Assembly: GCA_023630215.1 (NCBI GenBank)
Contig: JALPRQ010000001.1
Location: 2,170,001-2,234,000, forward strand
DNA from: Rhodobacteraceae bacterium NBU2976
GTDB lineage: Bacteria; Pseudomonadota; Alphaproteobacteria; Rhodobacterales; Rhodobacteraceae
Direction of reading: 5' to 3'
Length of the DNA stretch: 64,000 nt
The position numbers were made by a program, and so were the translations under genes. The notes below the pieces were generated by a model. That model saw nothing but the letters and a program-made list of their open reading frames with translations, was not told where the DNA came from and ran no database searches. Below are positions 28,292-36,911 of this stretch, piece by piece. How positions within the stretch are numbered: the stretch's first letter is position 1; each line of letters starts with the position of its first letter.

Positions 28292-28938
28292 CGTTGCCCA
28301 AATAGCTGCAAAATGACCGCGTCTAAATTCTCGCGCGGCAGGATAATCAGCGCGTTGCGTTGATTAAGGGTAATCCGTACTTCTGTCGCCGAGGATTCAT
28401 TTGACACGCTGTTCTTGCCATGTGGGCCAAGATCCAACCCCTCCAGCGGCCAGCGCAAGCCGGCGGAATTGGCTTGAACCGGCGCCAACGGGTATAGCGA
28501 TACGCGACTGCCTATGGGCAAGATCAGACGCAAATCCAACGGGGCAAGAAAGATCAGGTCTGTCTCAGCGAGAACCAGAACTGGTTTATTCGCCCGTGTC
28601 AGCAGTGCCTGAAACGTGGCAAGCGTGTGATCCATACGTCGCCCGGTAAACCCGATAGCGAGGAAAAAAGGCGCGTCGACATAGTCGAGACATTTCTCGA
28701 AATCAGTCGTGTCTTGATCCGGCAGATGATGCAGCGTGGCCCCCGGCACAGCTGCGCCGCTATCCATGTCCCCAATTACATGCGTGACCTGATATCCCAG
28801 CGCCGCTGCATGTCCGCCACCCCTATCCGCACCGATCAGGGTCGGGGCGTAGCCTACTGCTTGTTCCAGAATTTCCGGCTCAAAAGGTGCGCCGCCAACC
28901 AGCGTAACGGGCGTGTCGCTGTAGACCAGCGGCGTCAT
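28288..28938 (-). CDS. Thiamine diphosphokinase
   Basis: A 216-residue enzyme transferring pyrophosphate from ATP to thiamine to form TPP. ADRGGGHAAALGY, VIGDMDSG (metal-binding Asp), DQDTTDFEKCLDY and AIGFTGRRMDHTLA are the family signatures. The ATG at 28938 overlaps the TGA of DUF2842 (ATGA). No TPP riboswitch is visible. It is last in the purA-DUF2842-TPK unit. Confidence 0.9.
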   Translation of the reverse strand: MTPLVYSDTPVTLVGGAPFEPEILEQAVGYAPTLIGADRGGGHAAALGYQVTHVIGDMDSGAAVPGATLHHLPDQDTTDFEKCLDYVDAPFFLAIGFTGRRMDHTLATFQALLTRANKPVLVLAETDLIFLAPLDLRLILPIGSRVSLYPLAPVQANSAGLRWPLEGLDLGPHGKNSVSNESSATEVRITLNQRNALIILPRENLDAVILQLFGQR

Positions 28939-29150
28939 GCGTCCGGGTCTTCCTTGCCAATACCGGTGAACACGAATTTGAACGGCAGCGCCCATGCGAT
29001 GCCAAGGATCGCATAGATGGGAATGGCGATCCATTTGTTGAGCGTGCCAATATAGCCAAGTACCGTGATCGCAATCACGATATAGACCGGCAGCCAGACG
29101 ACCAGCAGGAACAGCGACCAGCGCTTGCGGGCTTTGTAGGAAAGCGTCAT
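28935..29150 (-). CDS. DUF2842 family membrane protein
   Basis: A 71-residue protein with two membrane helices (LFLLVVWLPVYIVIAITVLGY and WIAIPIYAILGIAWALPF) and a basic N-terminus. DUF2842 is an alphaproteobacterial family of unknown function. It is tightly sandwiched: it overlaps purA upstream (TGATG) and the thiamine diphosphokinase downstream (ATGA). Confidence 0.86.
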   Translation of the reverse strand: MTLSYKARKRWSLFLLVVWLPVYIVIAITVLGYIGTLNKWIAIPIYAILGIAWALPFKFVFTGIGKEDPDA

Positions 29151-30442
29151 CAGTCGGCGAACGGATCAGTGACGAGGATCGTGTCGTCACGTTCCGGGCT
29201 CGTGGACAGAAGTGCCACGGGACAGTCGATCAGTTCCTCGATCCGGCGGACATATTTGATTGCGGCGGCCGGAAGCTCGGACCAGCTGCGCGCGCCTTCG
29301 GTCGATTCTGACCAGCCTTCGATTTCTTCGTATATCGGAGTGCAGCGAGCCTGTTGGTCCGCCGCCGTCGGCAGGTAATCCAAGCGCGTGCCATCCAGAT
29401 CATAGCCCACGCAGATTTTCAGCGTTTCGAACCCGTCCAGAACGTCCAGTTTAGTCAACGAAATGCCGTTCACGCCCGAGGTCGCGCAGGTCTGGCGCAC
29501 AAGACAGGCATCAAACCAGCCGCAGCGCCGTTTGCGCCCAGTGGTGGTGCCAAATTCATGGCCGCGCTCGCCCAGCCGCTGGCCGTCAGCGTCATGAAGT
29601 TCGGTTGGAAACGGCCCCTCGCCCACGCGGGTGGTATAGGCTTTGACGATGCCGAGCACAAAATCTATGGAGCCCGGCCCAATCCCCGTCCCGGTTGCGG
29701 CCTGCCCGGCGATGACGTTGGACGACGTTACATAAGGATAGGTCCCGAAATCAATGTCCAGCAGCGCCCCTTGCGCCCCTTCGAACAGGATGCGTTTGCC
29801 CGCCTTACGCTGTTCGTTCATCACCTTCCAGACGGGGCCTGCGAATTGCAGTATCTCAGGTGCAATCTCCTTCAGCTGGGCAATCAGCCCATCGCGGTCA
29901 ATCGGGTCCAGCCCCAGACCATTGCGCAGCGCATTGTGATGCACAAGTGCCCGGTCAACGCGCAGTTCCAGCGTCGCATCATCGGCAAGGTCCGCAACGC
30001 GGATCACCCGACGCCCCACCTTATCCTCGTAAGCTGGGCCGATCCCGCGGCCCGTCGTTCCGATCTTCGCAACGGAATTCTGTCCCTCACGTGCGCGATC
30101 CAGTTCACCATGGAACGGCAGGATCAACGGCGTGTTTTCAGCAATCATCAGCGTGTCGGGCGTGATTTCCACGCCCTGTGCCCGGATGGTTTTGATTTCA
30201 TTCAGCAACGCCCAGGGGTCCAGCACGACGCCGTTCCCGATAACCGACAATTTGCCGCCACGCACAACACCCGAGGGCAGCGCGTGGAGCTTATAAACCT
30301 CGCCATCAATCACCAACGTGTGGCCGGCATTATGGCCACCCTGAAAGCGTGCGATGATGTCGGCGCGCTCCGACAGCCAGTCAACGATCTTGCCTTTGCC
30401 CTCGTCACCCCACTGGGCCCCGACAACCACTACATTTGCCAT
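29150..30442 (-). CDS. purA: Adenylosuccinate synthetase
   Basis: A 430-residue GTP-dependent enzyme that joins IMP and aspartate on the way to AMP. The P-loop-like [16 protein letters not shown] is at residues 8-23, with [25 protein letters not shown] and [12 protein letters not shown]. Length is standard. It is the first gene of a three-gene overlapping unit. Confidence 0.96.
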   Translation of the reverse strand: MANVVVVGAQWGDEGKGKIVDWLSERADIIARFQGGHNAGHTLVIDGEVYKLHALPSGVVRGGKLSVIGNGVVLDPWALLNEIKTIRAQGVEITPDTLMIAENTPLILPFHGELDRAREGQNSVAKIGTTGRGIGPAYEDKVGRRVIRVADLADDATLELRVDRALVHHNALRNGLGLDPIDRDGLIAQLKEIAPEILQFAGPVWKVMNEQRKAGKRILFEGAQGALLDIDFGTYPYVTSSNVIAGQAATGTGIGPGSIDFVLGIVKAYTTRVGEGPFPTELHDADGQRLGERGHEFGTTTGRKRRCGWFDACLVRQTCATSGVNGISLTKLDVLDGFETLKICVGYDLDGTRLDYLPTAADQQARCTPIYEEIEGWSESTEGARSWSELPAAAIKYVRRIEELIDCPVALLSTSPERDDTILVTDPFAD

Positions 30443-30509
30443 GAATCACGCCTCTTTGGTTGGTCCGGGGTGCTTATAGAGCGGCTGACGGGCGAGGTGA
30501 ACCGGAATC

Positions 30510-31157
30510 TCAATACATCGAGGTGCGATACGCCTCCTCTAACCCGGCATCCTTTTCGGCCATATCGGCGTCATCGTCGGGCGCGCCGGTTGTCTGATCC
30601 AGTAGCATTTTCATCAAGGACGGCATGGCCTTGCGATCTTGACGTGAGGCGGGGTCCCACAGCAGAGAGCGGCGAAACGCCTTGGCACAATGCAGATAAG
30701 ACTCGGCAACTGTAACGACGATCGCCAGTCCGGGGACGCGGTCATTCACCGCCATGCTTTTCAGCAAATCGGGGTCAGTGACCAGCTTGGCCGTCCCATT
30801 GATACGCAGGGTTTCGTCAAAACCGGGCACCATGATCAGCAGGCCAACAGAGGGGTTATTGGTGATATTTGCCAGCGTATCCAAACGGTTATTCCCCGGA
30901 CGGTCTGGAATTGCCAGCGTCCTTTCGTCCAGAACCCGGATAAACCCGACCGGATCACCGCGTGGGCTGACATCCGCACGGCCATCGCGATCCTGAGTTC
31001 CGATACACAGGAATGGGCTTCGTTCGATGAAGGCGCGGGCATGTTCGTCGATGTGATCGAGGCTTTTGATCGCGGCAATATCGTGAACAGGGGGATATAG
31101 CGCGCGAAGCGCCTCCTCATCCGAAATAACGTGATCTTTTGACGCTTTGTAGGTCAT
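30510..31157 (-). CDS. Pyridoxamine-5'-phosphate-oxidase-like FMN protein (PPOX family)
   Basis: A 215-residue split-barrel flavoprotein of the MSMEG_1061-like group: ERSPFLCIGTQDRDGRADVS, RGDPVGFIRVLD, IPDRPGNNRLDTLANI and GLLIMVPGFDETLRI. These proteins use FMN or F420 on unknown substrates; this is not the vitamin B6 enzyme pdxH. The promoter region carries a 37-bp palindrome overlapping a TTGACA -35 box, so it is probably under a dedicated repressor or activator. Expression is separate from purA (67-base gap). Confidence 0.85.
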   Translation of the reverse strand: MTYKASKDHVISDEEALRALYPPVHDIAAIKSLDHIDEHARAFIERSPFLCIGTQDRDGRADVSPRGDPVGFIRVLDERTLAIPDRPGNNRLDTLANITNNPSVGLLIMVPGFDETLRINGTAKLVTDPDLLKSMAVNDRVPGLAIVVTVAESYLHCAKAFRRSLLWDPASRQDRKAMPSLMKMLLDQTTGAPDDDADMAEKDAGLEEAYRTSMY

Positions 31158-31190
31158 GTGTATCCTCCCTTCATGTGAGAAATCATCCTA

Positions 31191-31227
31191 GCGCTCATTT
31201 AATTCGGTTGTCAAATTAAATCAGCGC
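31191..31227. promoter_or_regulatory. 37-bp palindromic operator over the PPOX promoter
   Basis: GCGCT-C-ATTTAATT (31191-31204) and AATTAAAT-C-AGCGC (31214-31227) form a near-perfect inverted repeat around a 9-base centre. On the minus strand the centre contains TTGACA, and 18 bases further TAGGAT, a plausible promoter for the PPOX gene 34 bases downstream. Confidence 0.65.
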
Positions 31228-31274
31228 ATCGGAGGGAGGAAACGTTAGGAACGCCGATTTCGGCGGCCCTTCTT

Positions 31275-32867
31275 TTAGAAAGACAGCGCTTTGGCCTGCG
31301 TCACCTGCGCCAGACCGCCGATCTTTTTGAGCGCGGCGGCGTCAACTTCGGCGTCAACGCCCAGCAGGGCGATTGCCTCGCCCGCCTTTTCGGATCGGCC
31401 CAGCGCGAAGGTCGCGATGTTGATGCCCAACTCGCCCAGCATCGTGCCCAGCGCACCGATATAGCCCGGCGTGTCATTGTTGGTGGTGTAGAGCATGAAC
31501 GGTGTCGGCTCCGCCTCCAGGTTGATACCCTTGATCTGGATAAAGCGCGGCTTGCCGTCGGAATAGATTGTCCCCGCGACCGAGCGTGTTTGCTGCTCCG
31601 TCTTCACGATCAGCCGCATGTAGGAACCAAACGCGCCCTGCGCATCCTTGCGGGTTTCGGTGATATGGATGCCACGATCCCGCGCCACCACGGGGGCGGA
31701 AACCATGTTCACCCCCCCCTCGCCCACCAGCGGCTTCAGCAGCGCGGCAGTGAGGGCAGAGATAATCGGCTTCTGGTTCAGCTGACCAACCGCACCGACG
31801 CATTCAATCTCGATCTCCTTGATCGGGCTTTCGGTGACCTGACCGGCAAATCCGCCCAGCAATTCGGCCAGTTCGATCCACGGTTTCAGGATCGGGGCTT
31901 CTTCGGCCGTGACGCTTGGCGCGTTGAGGGCGTTGGAAATAGCGCCTTTCATCAGGTAGTCCGACATCTGTTCCGCGACCTGCAATGCGACGTTTTCCTG
32001 CGCCTCGGTGGTCGAAGCGCCCAGATGTGGGGTGCAGACGATGTTTGGGGCATCGAACAGGACGTTATCGGTTGCCGGCTCCTCGGCGAACACGTCAAAT
32101 GCCGCCCCTGCTAGCTGACCGGATTTCAGCGCCTCCGCGACAGCGGCTTCGTCCACCAGACCGCCGCGCGCACAGTTGATCAGGCGGGCACCGGGTTTGA
32201 TCTTGGCGATCTTGTCGGCGCTAAGGATATTGGCCGTTTTCTCGGTTTTGGGAAGGTGCAGCGTGATGAAGTCGGCCTTGCCGAGCAGCTCATCCAGATC
32301 GTCAATCTTGGTCACGCCCATGCTCTCGGCTTTTTCCGAGGACAGGAACGGATCAAATGCGATCACTTTCATCTTCAGACCAATCGCACGGGACGCCACG
32401 ACGGAACCGATATTGCCCGCCCCGATCAGACCCAGCGTTTTGCCGGTAATTTCCGACCCCATGAAGGCCGACTTTTCCCACTTGCCCGCACGGGTCGAGG
32501 CATCCGCCGCTGGAATCATGCGCGCACAGGCAAACATCATCGCAATGGCATGTTCCGCCGTGGTGATCGAGTTGCCGAACGGCGTGTTCATCACCACGAT
32601 CCCCTTGGCCGATGCGGCAGCGATATCGACATTGTCCACTCCGATACCAGCGCGACCAACAACCTTCAGATTATCGGCCTTGGCAATCAGGTCAGCGGTA
32701 ACCTTGGTCGCCGAGCGAATGGCGAGGCCGTCATAATTGCCGATAATCTCGGCCAGTTTCGCCGGATCTTTTCCGAGCGAAGGCTGGAAATCAACCTCTA
32801 CCCCGTTATCTTTGAAAATTTGAACGGCGGCGTCCGACAGTTTGTCGGAAATTAGAACTTTGGGCAT
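31275..32867 (-). CDS. serA: D-3-phosphoglycerate dehydrogenase
   Basis: A 530-residue enzyme for the first step of serine synthesis. It has a substrate/NAD domain (GLIGAGNIGSVVASRAIG; RGGLVDEAAV with the catalytic Arg region; CTPHLGASTTEAQ with the catalytic His), an intervening ASB domain (about 315-450) and a C-terminal ACT domain (MLYTTNNDTPGYIGALG) usual for serine feedback. The ATG at 32867 is preceded by TAAGGAGC; the frame extends upstream without support. It lies 14 bases after serC and forms an operon with it. Confidence 0.96.
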   Translation of the reverse strand: MPKVLISDKLSDAAVQIFKDNGVEVDFQPSLGKDPAKLAEIIGNYDGLAIRSATKVTADLIAKADNLKVVGRAGIGVDNVDIAAASAKGIVVMNTPFGNSITTAEHAIAMMFACARMIPAADASTRAGKWEKSAFMGSEITGKTLGLIGAGNIGSVVASRAIGLKMKVIAFDPFLSSEKAESMGVTKIDDLDELLGKADFITLHLPKTEKTANILSADKIAKIKPGARLINCARGGLVDEAAVAEALKSGQLAGAAFDVFAEEPATDNVLFDAPNIVCTPHLGASTTEAQENVALQVAEQMSDYLMKGAISNALNAPSVTAEEAPILKPWIELAELLGGFAGQVTESPIKEIEIECVGAVGQLNQKPIISALTAALLKPLVGEGGVNMVSAPVVARDRGIHITETRKDAQGAFGSYMRLIVKTEQQTRSVAGTIYSDGKPRFIQIKGINLEAEPTPFMLYTTNNDTPGYIGALGTMLGELGINIATFALGRSEKAGEAIALLGVDAEVDAAALKKIGGLAQVTQAKALSF

Positions 32868-32881
32868 TTTATGCTCCTTAA

Positions 32882-34048
32882 TCAGAGATTGGCTTTGGCG
32901 GTTGCAAAGGCCCAGTCGAGCCAGGGCAACAGCGCCTGAATGTCGGACGTATCGACCGTTGCCCCGCACCAGATGCGCAATCCGGCGGGGGCGTCGCGAT
33001 AGCCGTTGATGTCATAAGCGGCGGCTTCACCTTCCAGCAGTTTCACCATGGACTTGGTGAAGGCTTTCTGGTCGTCATCGATCAGGGCCGCGATCTGCGG
33101 GTCGGTAATTTTCAGGCAGACGGAGGTGTTGGAACGATGTTCCGCCACCGGCACCAGATTTTCGATCCAGTCGGTTGCATCGACCCAATCCTGCAACGCG
33201 GCGAAATTCGCATCCGCGCGGGCGCAGGTGGCGGACAACCCGCCCAGCCCGTCGATCCAGTCCAGCGAATCCTCGGCATCCGCGACGGCCAGCATCGACG
33301 GGGTGTTTATGGTCTCGCCCTTAAAGATCCCCTCAATCAGCTTGCCACCTTTGGTCAGGCGGAAGATTTTCGGTAAGGGGCGGTCCGGGGTGAAGGATTC
33401 CAGCCGTTCCACCGCGCGGGGCGACAGGATCAGGACGCCGTGCGCCCCCTCCCCCCCCATGGCTTTTTGCCAACTAAAGGTCACGACATCCAGCTTCGGC
33501 CAGTCGAGTTTCTGGGCAAACGCGGCAGAGGTCGCGTCACAAATCGTCAGACCGGTGCGGTCCGCGGCAATCCAGTCCGCGTTCGGCACGCGCGCGCCGG
33601 AGGTGGTGCCGTTCCACGTGAAGATCACGTCCGCATCAGGGCGGACGGCGTCCAGATTGGGCAAATCGCCGTAGGGTGCATCCAAAACGCGGACATCGTC
33701 CAGCTTTAGCTGTTTGGTGACATCGGTTGCCCAACCTGCGCCAAAACTTTCCCAGGACAGAACATCAACGGGGTTCGGGCCCAGCATCGACCACAGCGCC
33801 ATTTCAACAGCACCGGTATCGGACGCGGGCACAATGCCCACACGATAATCGGCGGGAACTTCCAGTAGCGCGGCAGTCATGTCGATGACGCGTTTCAACT
33901 GCGCTTTGGGTTCAGCGGCGCGGTGCGAACGGCCCAGAAACGCCTTTGCGACAAGCGCTTCCAGCGAATAGCCGGGACGTTTCGGACAGGGACCAGAGGA
34001 AAACTCGGGGCGCGCAGGCTTGACCTGCGGCATAGCGGGGAGGCTCAT
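32882..34048 (-). CDS. serC: Phosphoserine transaminase
   Basis: A 388-residue PLP enzyme converting 3-phosphohydroxypyruvate to phosphoserine with glutamate. [11 protein letters not shown] is near the N-terminus, [14 protein letters not shown] binds PLP, and the Schiff-base lysine is in [14 protein letters not shown]. It belongs to the alphaproteobacterial/archaeal-type SerC subfamily rather than the E. coli type. The ATG at 34048 is chosen because GGAG lies six bases before it; an ATG at 34063 is weaker. The leader forms alternative hairpins that may hide this ribosome-binding site. Confidence 0.94.
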   Translation of the reverse strand: MSLPAMPQVKPARPEFSSGPCPKRPGYSLEALVAKAFLGRSHRAAEPKAQLKRVIDMTAALLEVPADYRVGIVPASDTGAVEMALWSMLGPNPVDVLSWESFGAGWATDVTKQLKLDDVRVLDAPYGDLPNLDAVRPDADVIFTWNGTTSGARVPNADWIAADRTGLTICDATSAAFAQKLDWPKLDVVTFSWQKAMGGEGAHGVLILSPRAVERLESFTPDRPLPKIFRLTKGGKLIEGIFKGETINTPSMLAVADAEDSLDWIDGLGGLSATCARADANFAALQDWVDATDWIENLVPVAEHRSNTSVCLKITDPQIAALIDDDQKAFTKSMVKLLEGEAAAYDINGYRDAPAGLRIWCGATVDTSDIQALLPWLDWAFATAKANL

Positions 34049-34135
34049 AGATGGCTCCGTCATCAGGGCGAAATTCCTGAGCCTGCCACCGCTCGCCCAT
34101 AACCCGGCGACCTGCCCGCCGCCGATTTAGGGCTG
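34049..34135 (-). promoter_or_regulatory. Structured serC leader (serC-motif candidate)
   Basis: On the minus strand the serC leader can form TCAGG (34080-34076) with CCTGA (34067-34063). Alternatively GGCTC (34083-34079) pairs with GAGCC (34057-34053), which includes part of the serC Shine-Dalgarno. The two hairpins share two bases and so exclude each other. A further GGGC/GCCC hairpin lies at the 5' end. A conserved serC RNA motif is known upstream of serC-serA in alphaproteobacteria; whether this is that motif is an inference from position. Confidence 0.42.
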
Positions 34136-34249
34136 CGCCCAGATTCCGGCAAGAGAGAAAATGCGGCCCTTCCCCCGATTTTCGAAAATTTTCGTTCGGC
34201 GCGTTTCCAAAAGGAAAACCGCGCCCTGCATCAACAAAGCGCGGTTGGG

Positions 34250-34492
34250 TTAGAGGTGATTGGACGGGAACAGATGAACGGACCTCCGGTCATAACGTAC
34301 CGTGTTGATCCCGATATCCTTCGCCAGATGATCCGACAGGTCGTGAGACCGAAGTCGTAGACGATGGGACTGTTCCGCCCGTTGAGTGAACCAGTACGCC
34401 ACTTCGATCAGGAATTTCGAGATCATCGGTAACGCCCGGCGTTCGGACAAGTATGCGCTGTGCGCAACATGTCGTGGCAATGTGGACTGCAT
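34250..34492 (-). CDS. DUF1127 family small arginine-rich protein
   Basis: An 80-residue protein with an amphipathic helix (ISKFLIEVAYWFTQRAEQS) and the DUF1127 signature RLRSHDLSDHLAKDIGI. Short DUF1127 proteins act in RNA turnover and phosphate/C1-linked responses in some alphaproteobacteria; its role here is unknown. The ATG at 34492 follows GGAGCGTAAT. It is divergent from the MocR regulator and shares a repeat-rich promoter region with it. Confidence 0.8.
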   Translation of the reverse strand: MQSTLPRHVAHSAYLSERRALPMISKFLIEVAYWFTQRAEQSHRLRLRSHDLSDHLAKDIGINTVRYDRRSVHLFPSNHL

Positions 34493-34514
34493 ATTACGCT
34501 CCATTTTTTTGTGT

Positions 34515-34565
34515 TGATACAATTTGCGAAGTGTGCCAATTCAATTGACACGCGCCTGATACAAT
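34515..34565. promoter_or_regulatory. Direct repeats TGATACAAT in the DUF1127/MocR promoter region
   Basis: TGATACAAT occurs at 34515-34523 and again at 34557-34565, 42 bases (four helical turns) apart, with a related GGATACAAAT at the start of the mocR coding region. Between them GTGTGCCAATT and AATTGACAC form an imperfect inverted repeat. MocR-type GntR regulators typically bind direct repeats in their own divergent promoters. Confidence 0.45.
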
Positions 34566-34597
34566 CGGGAATCATCGAATACTAGGAAAATATTGTA

Positions 34598-35989
34598 ATG
34601 GATACAAATTGGCTGCCTGATCTGTTGCAAGAAGGTGTTCCCAAATATCGCGCCTTGCTAAATGCGATCCGCGATGCGGTGGATACCGACGCACTTCCCG
34701 AAGGCGAAAAGCTACCACCCGTGCGGGAAATGGCCTGGCAATTGCAAATCACACCGGGCACGGTTGCACGCGCGTACCAGCTGGGAATCGACGAAGGGTT
34801 TCTGGAGGCCCAGGTCGGCCGCGGAACCTTTGTCAAAAAGAAGGAAACCACGCTACGCCTGCCACGCGAAAGCTTTGGTGAAACCCACGTAGAAACCGGA
34901 GTGGTCGATCTGCGCAATGCCGCGATCCCGTATGTCGGACAGGACGAGGTTATCGCCGACCTGTCCGCACGGCTGGAATTTTCCGGCAACCATTCGATGG
35001 TCCGCTATGCCGAGGATTGGGAAATGCCGATCCGCAAGGCGATGATCGAATGGATGGACCTTGGCACAATTCGCGCCGAACCGAACGATCTTGTGCTGAC
35101 TTATGGCTCGCAAAACGCAACGCTGGCGGCGTTTCTGGCGATTTTGCACGGGTCCAACCCCACGATCGCAACCGAGACGCTGATCCTGCCCGGCACCCGT
35201 CAGGCGGCGGCGTTGGCACGGGCCCGAATTGTCGGGCTGGCAACCGACCGTTATGGTCTTATCCCGCGCGCTTTAGAGGAGCTTTGTCGCCGTGATCGTC
35301 CGCAGGTTCTGCATCTTTCGGCCAATATTTCCTCCCCCACCGCGACATTGATGCCGCCGAACCGGATGGCAGAGATTGCCGACATTGCCCGTCACTACGA
35401 TTTACAGATCATCGAAGATGACGGGCACGGCAAATTCTTTGCCGAGCGCCCACCCAGCTTCCTGCATTTCTGCCCTGAACGGGTTTGGCACGTGACATCG
35501 CTGTCCCGTTATCTGGCAGCGGGATTGCGGACCGGGTTCTTGCTGTGTCCGCCGGGTCAGGGGGATGTGGGGGCATCGGTGATGCAGGGTCTTGGGCACA
35601 GCTTCTCGCCGATGATCGGTCAACTGACACAGGAATTGGTACAATCTGGAGAGGCCGACCGCCTGTTGAACGCGATCCGTGCGCATCGTCAGGAACGTGT
35701 GCGTTTGGCGGTGAATCAATTGGGCCGCTGGAAAATCACTTGGCACGAGGCGGCGAGTTTTGTCTGGCTGGACCTGCCAACGGGGTGGTCGGCATCGGCG
35801 TTCTCGATGGCTGCGGAACGTGCGGGTATCCAAGTTGCGCCGGCGGATATGTTCTTGCCGACCGATGGCGTCGCCCCGAATGCCGTTCGCATTTCACTGG
35901 GCGGAAAGCATAAAACCGATATCTACAGCGGCGCGCTGGAAAGGCTGGAACAACTTCTGGACAATCCACCACGAGAACTTCTGGCATAA
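34598..35989 (+). CDS. MocR-type GntR regulator with aminotransferase-like domain lacking the PLP lysine
   Basis: A 463-residue fusion of an N-terminal GntR winged helix (LPEGEKLPPVREMAWQL, then TPGTVARAYQLGIDEG, residues ~26-70) and a fold-type I aminotransferase-like domain. Expected cofactor-site features are present in part (YGSQNATLAAFL, LQIIEDDGHGKFF), but where family members have S-x-S-K this protein reads TSLSRYLAAGLRTG, with arginine (CGT) in place of the Schiff-base lysine. It therefore may not hold PLP as an internal aldimine. It is followed by two EamA exporters after 10 bases, likely targets. Confidence 0.87.
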   Translation: MDTNWLPDLLQEGVPKYRALLNAIRDAVDTDALPEGEKLPPVREMAWQLQITPGTVARAYQLGIDEGFLEAQVGRGTFVKKKETTLRLPRESFGETHVETGVVDLRNAAIPYVGQDEVIADLSARLEFSGNHSMVRYAEDWEMPIRKAMIEWMDLGTIRAEPNDLVLTYGSQNATLAAFLAILHGSNPTIATETLILPGTRQAAALARARIVGLATDRYGLIPRALEELCRRDRPQVLHLSANISSPTATLMPPNRMAEIADIARHYDLQIIEDDGHGKFFAERPPSFLHFCPERVWHVTSLSRYLAAGLRTGFLLCPPGQGDVGASVMQGLGHSFSPMIGQLTQELVQSGEADRLLNAIRAHRQERVRLAVNQLGRWKITWHEAASFVWLDLPTGWSASAFSMAAERAGIQVAPADMFLPTDGVAPNAVRISLGGKHKTDIYSGALERLEQLLDNPPRELLA

Positions 35990-35999
35990 GGACGGATCC

Positions 36000-36911
36000 A
36001 TGCAAAACCGAGGTGTCCTTGTCTGGACCCTGTTGATTCTTCTTGGGATGATCTGGGGTGGTTCTTTTTTGGCGGTCGAACTTGCCTTGCCCGGCTTTGG
36101 CCCCGTAACCATCGCGGCAATCCGAATTGCATTGGGGGCGATTCTGGTAACCGTGATCAGCTTTGCCATCGGACATGGCCTGCCGGATTGGCGCGTGGCG
36201 ACAGGGCGGCGGACCTATGGGTTTGCGCTGGGTATGGCGATGTTTTCCAACGCTATCCCGTTCTCGCTGCTTAGCTGGGGACAACAACATGTAACGTCCG
36301 GTTATGCCGGGATTACGATGGCTGTCGTGCCGTTGCTGGTCCTGCCGCTGGCGCATTTCTTTGTGCCCGGTGAACGGTTAAGCATCATGAAAACCGTTGG
36401 ATTCATCATCGGGTTTATCGGCGTTGTCATCCTGATTGGTCCGCGCTCTATTCTGGAAAGCGGGGGAAGTGATGTCGAAGATCTTGCCAGAATGGCGTGT
36501 ATCGGGGCCAGTTTTTGCTACGCGTTCGGATCACTATTCACCCGACTGTCACCACAAGGACCCTTACTTGCCTTCAGCTCTGCCGCGCTGATATTCGCGA
36601 CGCTGTTCATGATCCCCTTTGCCCTGATCACCGAAGGGGTCCCCAATGCTGCTGGCATATTGCCTTGGTTGGCTGTCATGTATCTGGGCGTTTTCCCCAC
36701 AGCAATTGCCACCGCGATGCTGGTTTTTGTGGTCAAGACGGCGGGTCCGTCCTTTCTGAGCCTGGTCAACTACATGGTGCCGGTCTGGGCGGTCATTTTC
36801 GGGCTTGTGTTCCTGTCCGAAGAATTGCCAAGTCAGTTTATCGGTGCGCTGGGTCTGATCCTACTGGGTCTGGCTGTAAGCCAGATCCGGCGGAGGAAAC
36901 ATGCGGTTTGA
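36000..36911 (+). CDS. EamA/DMT-family transporter, first of a tandem pair
   Basis: A 303-residue inner-membrane protein with about ten hydrophobic helices in two EamA repeats (WTLLILLGMIWGGSFLAVE at the start; LALGLILLGLAV-like end). DMT/EamA proteins are metabolite exporters; the substrate is unknown but, next to a MocR regulator, an amino acid or amine is plausible. The ATG at 36000 follows AAGGACGG just after the mocR stop. Its end overlaps the second transporter by 11 bases. Confidence 0.86.
   Translation: MQNRGVLVWTLLILLGMIWGGSFLAVELALPGFGPVTIAAIRIALGAILVTVISFAIGHGLPDWRVATGRRTYGFALGMAMFSNAIPFSLLSWGQQHVTSGYAGITMAVVPLLVLPLAHFFVPGERLSIMKTVGFIIGFIGVVILIGPRSILESGGSDVEDLARMACIGASFCYAFGSLFTRLSPQGPLLAFSSAALIFATLFMIPFALITEGVPNAAGILPWLAVMYLGVFPTAIATAMLVFVVKTAGPSFLSLVNYMVPVWAVIFGLVFLSEELPSQFIGALGLILLGLAVSQIRRRKHAV

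Noticed and set aside
29354-30715. 453-codon plus-strand open frame across purA
   Set aside because: Antisense shadow of purA, extending into the next promoter with no domain or ribosome-binding site.
34175-34197. AT palindrome (TTTTCGAAAATTTTCG) far upstream of serC as an operator
   Set aside because: Short alternating AT/CG runs give weak symmetry, and it is distant from the serC start; nothing else supports it.
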